DNA from: Clostridiales bacterium
Lineage (GTDB): Bacteria; Bacillota; Clostridia; Saccharofermentanales; Saccharofermentanaceae
Direction: 5' to 3'
DNA: 64,000 nt
Assembly (NCBI GenBank): GCA_017509205.1
Contig: JAFWQF010000077.1
Span: 1-64,000 of the forward strand
Shown one piece after another: positions 1-7,504 of the stretch. Position 1 is the stretch's first letter. Each line of letters opens with the position of its first letter. The translations under genes were made by a program, and so were the position numbers. The notes under the pieces are model-generated. The model was given only the letters and a program-made list of their open reading frames with translations, was not told the DNA's origin and searched no databases.

Positions 1-1677
1 AATTACGGTGACCTCAAAGATATCTGGACAACCGCGGACTTTAAGGACGGCGGTGTTTCCGCATCGGTATGCACTCCGTACATGTGGAGTCTTTACGAAT
101 ACATTTGGGAATACAGTTTCAGGAAGTTCCTTCTTGATTCGAAGATCCTCACGCCGAAAGACGTAGACAAGAAACTCGGCGAAATGTATTACGGAAGACC
201 TTACTGGAACCTCTCAGTTGCAAAGCAGGCTTTGAGCGGAGTAGTCGGTTACCGTGAAAGGGAGTTCGATCAGGAGTACGGTATCAAGCCCACATATGAA
301 GGCGACGGCCACGTGACCAAAGCCACACCCGGTGCGCTCGTTCACATCGCGCGCATGGCTCTTGCACAGAAGAAGATCCTCAAGGAAAGAAACGAGAATG
401 CTGAAACGCTTAAGAGTGATCTTCTGAAGACTTACGAAGAGTACAGGAAGAATTACGACAACAATACTATCGATGACATCAAGGCGCGTTTTAAGAGCCT
501 GACCCACGACATATATCTGCACAGCGAGACGACTTATTTCTGGCAGATATTCATCAACACGATACATCAGTCGCTCTACAAGGACGGACTTCTCAAGTAC
601 GTATCTGAGAGCGAATACCTCACACTGCTCGGAAGCATCGAAAACATCTCGCATCTTCTTCCGTTCTATGCGATGTGGGATCTTTCAAGAAAGATAATCG
701 CTGATGAACAGTCGCTTTCATACTGGAAGGAAACATCAGCTGAGGAGATAGCGAAAAACATAGACAACGGTCTATATATGATCCCCGGCATGAAGGAGAT
801 AATAGACAAGTTCGGTTATCACTCTGATAAGGAGCTTGATGTTACATATCCATGCTACTATGAAGATCCGGTTCCGCTCATCGTATCCGTCAAGGACATG
901 CTCCCGCTCACTGGTGATTTCGGTCCTGAGAAGGACAAGAAGGAAGGACGCCTTAAGAGTGAAGCGATAATGCATGCACTTGAAGGAAAGCTTTCCGCTT
1001 CAAAATACAAAAAGGTTAAGAACAAGGTTGATGAGATGCGCCGCATGCTCTGGTGGCGTGAGGAATTCAGAGACGTTTCAACGAGGTTCTATTATCTGAT
1101 CCGCGTATACACAGTTGAGCTTTCCAAGACTTTGGCAGCAGAGGGTGTTCTTGATAAGCCGGAAGACATATGGATGCTCAAGGTCTCTAATGTCTGGGAT
1201 TATCTTGACGGAAAGCTCACTAAAGATGACCTGCATGAGATCATCGGCAAGAACAGAAGATACTACGATTCGTTCCGCAATTACATGAGCGAGAACGAGC
1301 TCGGTGTAGTGCTTAGCGGCAATGACAACGGCAGCGCAAAAACATCCGGAAACACGCTTAAGGGAATAGGCGCCAACAACGGCAAGATCACCGGAACCGC
1401 ACGTGTCATCTATGATTTCAGTGAGATCGACAGACTTCAGCAGAACGACATTCTCGTAACGAGATTCACCGATACCGGATGGACACCGAAGTTTGCGATC
1501 CTTTCAGGCATCGTCACCGAATACGGCGGAATACTCTGTCATGCGGCGATCGTATCGAGGGAATACGGAATCCCTGCGATCGTTAACTGCCATGACGCTC
1601 TTACTAAGATAAAAGACGGACAGACCATCACCATTGACGGCGCTACCGGTGTCGTTACGACAGGCGGGGAGAATTAA
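1..1677 (+). CDS. Rifampin-phosphotransferase/PEP-synthase-like dikinase, C-terminal part (5' truncated)
   Basis: The reading frame is open from base 1, so the gene starts upstream of the window; an ATG at 82 is internal. The last ~90 residues form the swivelling phosphohistidine domain of the PEP synthase/PPDK/rifampin phosphotransferase family. It has the motif ILCHAAIVSREYGIPA, in which the His at visible residue 514 is the expected phosphate carrier. No PEP/pyruvate-binding TIM barrel follows: the protein ends right after the His domain, as in rifampin phosphotransferases, which move the ATP beta-phosphate to a hydroxyl of a small molecule. The ~450 residues before it are a helical middle region that would bind the acceptor. 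The ATP-grasp half must lie off the left edge. The next gene starts 1 base after the stop. The substrate is unknown; the lipid genes downstream suggest a lipid or lipid precursor. Confidence 0.8.
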   Translation, partial: NYGDLKDIWTTADFKDGGVSASVCTPYMWSLYEYIWEYSFRKFLLDSKILTPKDVDKKLGEMYYGRPYWNLSVAKQALSGVVGYREREFDQEYGIKPTYEGDGHVTKATPGALVHIARMALAQKKILKERNENAETLKSDLLKTYEEYRKNYDNNTIDDIKARFKSLTHDIYLHSETTYFWQIFINTIHQSLYKDGLLKYVSESEYLTLLGSIENISHLLPFYAMWDLSRKIIADEQSLSYWKETSAEEIAKNIDNGLYMIPGMKEIIDKFGYHSDKELDVTYPCYYEDPVPLIVSVKDMLPLTGDFGPEKDKKEGRLKSEAIMHALEGKLSASKYKKVKNKVDEMRRMLWWREEFRDVSTRFYYLIRVYTVELSKTLAAEGVLDKPEDIWMLKVSNVWDYLDGKLTKDDLHEIIGKNRRYYDSFRNYMSENELGVVLSGNDNGSAKTSGNTLKGIGANNGKITGTARVIYDFSEIDRLQQNDILVTRFTDTGWTPKFAILSGIVTEYGGILCHAAIVSREYGIPAIVNCHDALTKIKDGQTITIDGATGVVTTGGEN

Positions 1678-1678
1678 C

Positions 1679-2296
1679 ATGATCGGAAAGTGGAACAAGT
1701 CTGTTATCGCCACATATGTCGGAATGCTTTTCGCGGTTGCTGCGGTATTCCTGATAATGAACGGCATTTTCGGATACGCGATGATGTGCTTCATGGCAGC
1801 AGGCATTTGCGACCTCTTTGACGGTACGATAGCAAGGATGTGCAAGAGAACCGAAGAGGAAAAGAATTTCGGCATTCAGCTTGATTCACTCGTTGATGTT
1901 GTAAGCTTTATTGCCGTTCCTCTCGTATTGATAATCAAGCTCTGCGGGATTACATGGTATTCGGTCACCGCATGTGTCATGTATGCGGTCTTCGGTGTTG
2001 CGAGACTTGCATATTTCAATGTGTGCCAGGAAGAAAACGAGGACAAGGATTCACCGATCAAATACTACACCGGAATGCCCGTCACTTATGCGGCGCTCAT
2101 CTTCCCGGTGATATATCTTCTGCATGTCTGGATGGGCAATGATGTCACTTCTTATCTGCTGTGTGCATGCATGGCCGTTATGGCTGTATTCTATATACTC
2201 AGGATAAAGTTCATCAAGCCGGGGAAGAAGGGATATATCTTCCTCATGCTTCTCGCGATCGCACTGTTTGTTCTTTACATCATATTCGGAAGATGA
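1679..2296 (+). CDS. pssA: CDP-alcohol phosphatidyltransferase, PssA-like
   Basis: Membrane enzyme of about 205 residues that swaps CMP of a CDP-alcohol lipid for a head-group alcohol; serine is the likely acceptor because a phosphatidylserine decarboxylase gene follows. The family signature is visible as DLFDGTIAR, then GIQLDSLVDVV, which supplies the metal-binding Asp residues. The gap between AR and G is 11 residues where 8 is usual. Several hydrophobic segments follow, consistent with about six membrane helices. The ATG at 1679 lies one base after the preceding stop and follows a GGGGAGAA ribosome site; it is preferred to more upstream in-frame starts that would overlap the previous gene. 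The stop overlaps the next start. PssA is the best call; another CDP-alcohol acceptor is possible. Confidence 0.85.
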   Translation: MIGKWNKSVIATYVGMLFAVAAVFLIMNGIFGYAMMCFMAAGICDLFDGTIARMCKRTEEEKNFGIQLDSLVDVVSFIAVPLVLIIKLCGITWYSVTACVMYAVFGVARLAYFNVCQEENEDKDSPIKYYTGMPVTYAALIFPVIYLLHVWMGNDVTSYLLCACMAVMAVFYILRIKFIKPGKKGYIFLMLLAIALFVLYIIFGR

Positions 2297-3159
2297 AGAT
2301 CTACGTAAGACAGGATAAGAGCTTTATCGAGGATCGCCAATATGGCGGGAAATCTTTGGAGCGCCTTTACAATACCTGGTACGGCAGAGCCCTTTCGAAG
2401 TTTATTCTCCTGCCTGTGTTTTCGACGATGGCAACTTCAAAGGACAGGAAGAGATCCAGTGTCAAAAAGATCGCTCCGTTCATTGAAGAATACAAGATAG
2501 ACATGAGTGATTTCGAGGAAAGAGACTACAGCTCGTTTGCTGATTTCTTTACGAGAAACATCAAGCCCGGAAAACGGCCTGCAGATTCCGATCCGTCAGT
2601 TGTCATCGCGCCCGCTGATTCAAAGTTGCTCTGCTATGACATAGGAAATGATCTAAAGTTTACCGTTAAGGGCAGCGTTTACACTCCGGATGAGATTGTG
2701 GGCAACATGATCGGCCTCGGCGGTTTTGCGGGCGGAAAAGCACTCGTGTTCAGGCTCTCGATGGATGACTATCATCACTACTGCCACATTGATTCCGGAA
2801 AGGTTTTTGATTCATTTGAGATCAAAGGAAAACTCCATACGGTGAGTTCGATCTCATCGAAGTACAAGATTTACAAAGAGAATCACCGCATCGTAAACAT
2901 CCTTGATACCGATCACTTCGGAAGAGTCATCTACATCGAAGTCGGCGCACTCCTTGTCGGAAGGATAAAGAACAACGGCAGGACCGTTTTCGAAAAGGGA
3001 CAGGAGAAAGGGTATTTCGAGCAGGGCGGATCCACGATCGTTCTGTTCTTCGAAAAGGACAGGATCAACATTGATCCTGATATCCTTGAAATGAGTGGAA
3101 ACGGGATAGAGACAAAGGTTAAAATGGGAGAACGTATCGGAGTTGCTTCAAATGTTTAA
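2293..3159 (+). CDS. psd: Phosphatidylserine decarboxylase proenzyme
   Basis: Converts phosphatidylserine to phosphatidylethanolamine at the membrane, using a pyruvoyl group made by self-cleavage. The 288-residue product carries the cleavage motif GGST near the C-terminus (EQGGSTIVLFF). Cutting before Ser247 would give a 42-residue alpha chain. The Asp/His-rich stretch RLSMDDYHHYCH and the later HTVSS are the family's conserved Asp and His sites. The ATG at 2293 overlaps the stop of the upstream pssA-like gene (ATGA), so the two are translationally coupled, which supports a serine-to-ethanolamine lipid route. The 3' end overlaps the following UbiA-type gene by 8 bases. No missing active-site residues were seen. 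Confidence 0.93.
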   Translation: MKIYVRQDKSFIEDRQYGGKSLERLYNTWYGRALSKFILLPVFSTMATSKDRKRSSVKKIAPFIEEYKIDMSDFEERDYSSFADFFTRNIKPGKRPADSDPSVVIAPADSKLLCYDIGNDLKFTVKGSVYTPDEIVGNMIGLGGFAGGKALVFRLSMDDYHHYCHIDSGKVFDSFEIKGKLHTVSSISSKYKIYKENHRIVNILDTDHFGRVIYIEVGALLVGRIKNNGRTVFEKGQEKGYFEQGGSTIVLFFEKDRINIDPDILEMSGNGIETKVKMGERIGVASNV

Positions 3160-4060
3160 GAGACTGTACATCTACTACAAAGAGAGATATCCGCTTCTTG
3201 CGAGACTCCTTCTCGGCGTAATCGTTTTCGGCGAGATCTATTTCATCATCCTGCTGAATTACGGCGTGCTCGATTTCAGGCTCGGCATGCAGGAAGTGAC
3301 AGGCGCATATACCGTTTTCGCCTTTCTCCTGTGGCTTCGTGTTGCAGATGATCTCAAGGATTATGAGACGGATAAGAAACTGTTCCCCGACAGACCTCTT
3401 GCGTCGGGCCGCGTCTACAAGAAAGACATCATAATCTCATGCATCTTCTTCCAGGCAATAGCGATCGCACTGAACATAATCTTCATGAATAACCTTCTGT
3501 TCTGCGCGATACTTTACGCATACGGATTCCTGATGAGAAACTGGTTCTTCCAGAAGGCTAAGATCCAGCCGAATCTTTTCGCGGCGCTCATTACGCACAA
3601 CCCCGTGCAGATGATAATCAACCTTTACATCATCTCTTTCACGGTCATCAAGTATCAGCTTAATCCGTTTTCCATCACTACTCTCATGACGCTCTGGACA
3701 CTGTATTTCCCGGCACTCATCTGGGAGGTATCAAGAAAGATCAGGGCGCCTAAGGACGAGACGGAATACGTCACTTATTCCAAGCTTTGGGGATACAAAA
3801 AAGCTGTATGGTTCGTGCTCGTTTTAACGATCGTCGATATCCTTACAAACATCGTTCTCGTATGGAATCTCAGTAAGCCGACTGTTGTGTTCTTCTGCGG
3901 CCTTACCACATGGATGACCATCAAGTTCCTGCAGTTTAAAAAGGATCCCGAGAGATTTGTTCTCGTTGAAAAAGTCGAACTCTACACATACATTCAGGAA
4001 AGCACGATGCTGCTTACGGTGGCAGGTTACATCTTCTGCAAGTGGAGAGGACTGATCTGA
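3152..4060 (+). CDS. UbiA-family prenyltransferase
   Basis: Integral membrane protein of about 302 residues with eight or nine hydrophobic segments. The first Asp-rich motif of UbiA enzymes is clear: RVADDLKDYETDKKLFPDRP, where the acidic residues hold Mg2+ and the prenyl diphosphate. A second acidic patch, PKDETEYVTYSKLWG, sits where the second Asp motif is expected. Family members move isoprenyl chains onto quinone precursors, heme, sugar phosphates or glycerol phosphates; the acceptor cannot be told here. No quinone or heme genes are nearby, only lipid genes and dikinases, so a lipid or phospho-lipid acceptor is inferred. The ATG at 3152 lies inside the end of psd. The stop overlaps the next start, so the operon is tightly coupled. 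Confidence 0.82.
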   Translation: MFKRLYIYYKERYPLLARLLLGVIVFGEIYFIILLNYGVLDFRLGMQEVTGAYTVFAFLLWLRVADDLKDYETDKKLFPDRPLASGRVYKKDIIISCIFFQAIAIALNIIFMNNLLFCAILYAYGFLMRNWFFQKAKIQPNLFAALITHNPVQMIINLYIISFTVIKYQLNPFSITTLMTLWTLYFPALIWEVSRKIRAPKDETEYVTYSKLWGYKKAVWFVLVLTIVDILTNIVLVWNLSKPTVVFFCGLTTWMTIKFLQFKKDPERFVLVEKVELYTYIQESTMLLTVAGYIFCKWRGLI

Positions 4061-6315
4061 TGTTCGGAGGCAAAGCCGACAATCTGATACTGATGAGAAA
4101 TGCCGGAATACCAGTTCCGGAGTTTGTCGTCGTAACTGACGGAAAGGCTCCTGAGATAACTTGGGAGATGAGTTCTGTCAGATCTTCGGCAGATGTTGAG
4201 GACGGCGCTTCCGACAGCTTCGCAGGCCAGTTTGATACTTTCCTCGGTGTTGCGAAAAACGAACTTCAGGAAAAGATAGATCTCTGCATGAAGTCTGCTT
4301 CAAATGAGGGTGCCGCAGAATACATTAAGCAGCGTGACATCGGCAGAGACGTTAAGATGAGTGTCATCGTCCAGAGGATGATAGATGCCGACGTATCAGG
4401 TGTAATGTTCACTTCCAATCCGCAGGGCATAATGAACGAATGCGTGATAACCGTCGGAAAGGGAACGGGCGACAACGTCGTTTCGGACAGGACGGATACG
4501 ACGAGTTACTATTTCAACACCAATGACGGCCTTTACTACTACGAAGGTGAAAAGGACCGCCTTACGTCTTCACAGATACACGAACTGATCAGGATCTCAG
4601 AAAAGATAAAAGAACTAATCGGCGATTATCTCGACATTGAATTCTCCGTAAAAGACGGGAAGATATACATCCTTCAGGCAAGAAAGATCACCACGTTTGC
4701 GGACAGCGATCCGTCTAAGTTCCTGATACTTGATAACAGCAACATAGTCGAGAGCTATCCGAATCTGAGTCTGCCTCTGACATGCGGTTTCGTCGGCTTT
4801 GTTTACAGCGGTGTCTTTGAAGGACTCTGCAGAAGGATCATAGGCGAAGGGAAATACTTAGATGCGTTAAAACCCGTTTTCGGTAACATGGTCGGAAACG
4901 TGAACGGACGCATGTACTACAAGATCTCCAACTGGTACACGCTCATCAAGTTCCTGCCGTTCAAGAAAAAGATCATCCCCGTATGGCAGGAGATGCTCGG
5001 CGTTAAGAACAAGACTTACGACAAAAAGCAGGACATGAAAGTATCCCTTGCAGAGCGCATGAGGATCAACCACCGCATCATTTCTTCGTTCCGGAATTCG
5101 CCGAAAGAGATGGAAAAGCTCAACGAAACGTTCATCAGGATCAACGAAGATTTCTATAAGTCCTATCACGACGGAATGAGCAACGAAGAACTCATTTCTC
5201 AGTTCCGCATAATCGAAAAGAAGCTTTTCGCGTGCTGGGACATAACGCTGATAAATGACCTTTACACTTTCGTGCACACCGGTCTTCTGAAGCACTTCCT
5301 CGCAAAGAAATACGATGATGCCGATGACAAGACGAATGAATTCCTGTCGGGCATCACGAACATCGAAAGCTTAAAGCCGGTTCGCGCAATGATCGATCTT
5401 GCGTATTCGAAAAAAGATCTTTCTGAAGAAGAGTACAATGTCAGGATGAACGAATACATTAAGCTCTATGGCGACAGAAACCTCGAGGAATTAAAACTCG
5501 AGAGCCCTACGTTCAGGACCAACCCCGAGCTGCTTGCCAAGAAGATCAGTGAGTATTGCGAGGACAGCGCGAAACTTGAAGAGATCCATAAGAGCATAAT
5601 GAGCGATGAAAAGCGCGACATGAAAGGCGAGAGCAGGGTTGTCAGAAAGCTTGCGGCAAAGTGTGCCACGGGCATCGCAAACAGGGAGATCTCGCGTCTT
5701 AACAGAAGCCGCATCTTCGGCATGGTCAGAGAGATCGTCAGAAGCCTCGGAAAGAACTTCTGCAGAGACGGATATATCGAAAATGAGAAGGACATCTTTT
5801 ATCTGACTTACGATGAGATGTTTAAGATGGTGAATGAACCGTTTGATGCAAGAGAGCGCATTTCTCAGCGCAGGAACGAATACCGCATGTATAAGTGCCT
5901 GCCGGCGTTCACGAGACTTGTTTTCGAGAAGGAGGAATTCTCCAAGCATCATGTGAACGTGAACTCTCACAAGATGATCTCAGAAAGCGGAGTTATGCAG
6001 GGCGTGCCTTGTTCGGGCGGAGTATCGGAAGGCGAAGCGCTCGTCATAGAAGACATTTCGATGCTGGAAAATTCGAAAGACAGGATACTTGTAACCAAGA
6101 TGACCGATCCGGGATGGGTGTTCTATCTTGCTTCGGCAAAAGGCGTAATATCACAGAAGGGTTCCATCCTTTCGCATACTGCTATAATATCGCGTGAGAT
6201 AGGCATACCGTCGATAGTCGGCGTGGCAGATGTCATGACGAGGATCAATACCGGAGACATCGTCAGGATGGACGGTTCTTCCGGCAGGGTAGAGATAGTC
6301 AGAAGGAAATCATAA
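4060..6315 (+). CDS. Rifampin-phosphotransferase-like dikinase (ATP-grasp plus phosphohistidine domain)
   Basis: About 751 residues. The N-terminal ATP-grasp part shows MFGGKADNLILM, then SSVRSSADVEDGASDSFAGQ, DADVSGVMFTSNP and DIEFSVKDGKIYILQAR, all typical of PEP synthase and rifampin phosphotransferase. A long helical middle region follows, and the C-terminal domain has the phosphate-carrier motif GSILSHTAIISREIGIP (His706). There is no PEP-binding barrel, so the architecture matches rifampin phosphotransferase rather than true PEP synthase. The segment between GGKADNL and VRSS is only about 40 residues, far shorter than usual. A GTG at 4042 is in frame, but the ATG at 4060 overlaps the previous stop, follows a GGAGAGGA ribosome site and begins at the usual family start, so it is chosen. 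It resembles the first gene of the operon; the acceptor is unknown. Confidence 0.83.
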   Translation: MFGGKADNLILMRNAGIPVPEFVVVTDGKAPEITWEMSSVRSSADVEDGASDSFAGQFDTFLGVAKNELQEKIDLCMKSASNEGAAEYIKQRDIGRDVKMSVIVQRMIDADVSGVMFTSNPQGIMNECVITVGKGTGDNVVSDRTDTTSYYFNTNDGLYYYEGEKDRLTSSQIHELIRISEKIKELIGDYLDIEFSVKDGKIYILQARKITTFADSDPSKFLILDNSNIVESYPNLSLPLTCGFVGFVYSGVFEGLCRRIIGEGKYLDALKPVFGNMVGNVNGRMYYKISNWYTLIKFLPFKKKIIPVWQEMLGVKNKTYDKKQDMKVSLAERMRINHRIISSFRNSPKEMEKLNETFIRINEDFYKSYHDGMSNEELISQFRIIEKKLFACWDITLINDLYTFVHTGLLKHFLAKKYDDADDKTNEFLSGITNIESLKPVRAMIDLAYSKKDLSEEEYNVRMNEYIKLYGDRNLEELKLESPTFRTNPELLAKKISEYCEDSAKLEEIHKSIMSDEKRDMKGESRVVRKLAAKCATGIANREISRLNRSRIFGMVREIVRSLGKNFCRDGYIENEKDIFYLTYDEMFKMVNEPFDARERISQRRNEYRMYKCLPAFTRLVFEKEEFSKHHVNVNSHKMISESGVMQGVPCSGGVSEGEALVIEDISMLENSKDRILVTKMTDPGWVFYLASAKGVISQKGSILSHTAIISREIGIPSIVGVADVMTRINTGDIVRMDGSSGRVEIVRRKS

Positions 6316-6317
6316 AA

Positions 6318-7391
6318 GTGTTCGAGATAGTCAGATTTGATACGGAAGAAAAATACATTAAGGACTTCATAGCCCTTAAGAAGAAGCTCTACACGAGAAT
6401 GAACAATACCGAGAGCGTGTCTGACATCACGCGCATCCTTACGGGTACCCATCCGCTTTCACATTATTTCGAACTGGATAAATTCCTGATCTATGAGGAC
6501 GGGAAGGTCTGCGGAAGATTCTGCTTTACGAGATATCCGGATGATCCGGTTTTGTACATCGGTTTCTATGAATGCGTTAACCGCGACGATGCCGCGAAGT
6601 TTCTTTTCGATAATGCTGCAAGGATAGCAGGAGAGATGGGGTATAAGACCATCACGGGCCCGGTCGACTGTTCATTCTGGATCAAGTACAGACTCAAGAT
6701 AAACCTTTTCGAAAAGCTCCCTTACACGGGAGAGCCGTACAACCTGGATTACTATCTCAAGCAGTTCACGGACAACGGATATGAGGTTTGTGAACACTAC
6801 ATTTCCAACTATTTCACGAAGATCGTCGAGCCTGATCCGAAGTATGTTAAGAGGCTTAATGAATTCAGGGCTAAGGGATATGAGATAAGAAGTCCGCTGC
6901 CTGAAGAGTTTGACAAGGTCATCGGCGAGATCTATGTGCTGATAACCAGGCTTTACAGCAACTTCCCGATATACCGAGGCCTGACCGAGGAAGAATTCAG
7001 ACGTGTCTTCAATGATTACAGGCTGATCCTTGACATGCGTTACGTGAAGATGGCTTATTACAAAGGTGAGCCCGTTGCGTTCTTCATAGGTGTTCCGGAT
7101 TACGGCGCAAGGGTTTATAACACGAAGAATCTTATCAATCTTCTTGGCGTACTGAAGAGGAAAAAGAAGGCGGAGGCATATGTCCTGCCTTATCTCGGAG
7201 CTCTTCCCGAACATGCTGGCTTAGGCGCTGCGCTTACGGGTGCGATGATGGTACAGCTCAAGGAAACGGGCGGTGAGAGCATAGGGGCTCTGTGCAGGGA
7301 CGGAAAGATCTCAGGTCACTATGCAAAGGTATTTTTCGACAACGAGTACGAGTACGTTCTGCTCTCGAGAGAAATCCCCCAAAACGCCTGA
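6318..7391 (+). CDS. GNAT-like acyltransferase, last gene of the lipid/dikinase operon
   Basis: A 357-residue soluble protein with GTG start 2 bases after the preceding stop and an AGAAGG ribosome site inside the upstream gene. The N-terminal half has an acetyltransferase-like pattern: VCGRFCFTRYPDD, then YIGFYECVNRDDAAKFLF and GYKTITGPVDCSFW. The G-x-x-GP step resembles YghO-type GNAT proteins. The second half (MAYYKGEPVAFFIGVPD, then LGAALTGAMMVQLKE) looks like another GNAT-type core. I recognise the fold type only by pattern. The context of a PssA-like enzyme, Psd, UbiA and two dikinases suggests acylation of an amine on a lipid or conjugate, but this is inference. No membrane segments or signal peptide are visible. 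Confidence 0.55.
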   Translation: MFEIVRFDTEEKYIKDFIALKKKLYTRMNNTESVSDITRILTGTHPLSHYFELDKFLIYEDGKVCGRFCFTRYPDDPVLYIGFYECVNRDDAAKFLFDNAARIAGEMGYKTITGPVDCSFWIKYRLKINLFEKLPYTGEPYNLDYYLKQFTDNGYEVCEHYISNYFTKIVEPDPKYVKRLNEFRAKGYEIRSPLPEEFDKVIGEIYVLITRLYSNFPIYRGLTEEEFRRVFNDYRLILDMRYVKMAYYKGEPVAFFIGVPDYGARVYNTKNLINLLGVLKRKKKAEAYVLPYLGALPEHAGLGAALTGAMMVQLKETGGESIGALCRDGKISGHYAKVFFDNEYEYVLLSREIPQNA

Positions 7392-7433
7392 TTTTTGTCA
7401 CATTTCCGCCTTATTTTATTTATTTAAAAAATT

Positions 7434-7461
7434 TTGCACCTTGCCGTTTTTATATTATAAT
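7434..7461 (+). promoter_or_regulatory. Probable promoter of the GH3-GH94 cluster
   Basis: TTGCAC at 7434-7439 and a perfect TATAAT at 7456-7461 are separated by 16 bases, in an AT-rich gap just downstream of the lipid operon. The GH3 start lies 43 bases past the -10 box and is preceded by AAGGAGG at 7489-7495. Confidence 0.65.
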
Positions 7462-7504
7462 CAGACTATCGGCCTGAAGCCGATTCTTAAGGAGGGTGTG
7501 CCAT

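Noticed and set aside
1-7391. Phosphonate or phosphonolipid pathway
   Set aside because: The dikinase genes suggested PEP chemistry, but no PEP mutase or phosphonopyruvate decarboxylase gene is present and the dikinases lack a PEP barrel.
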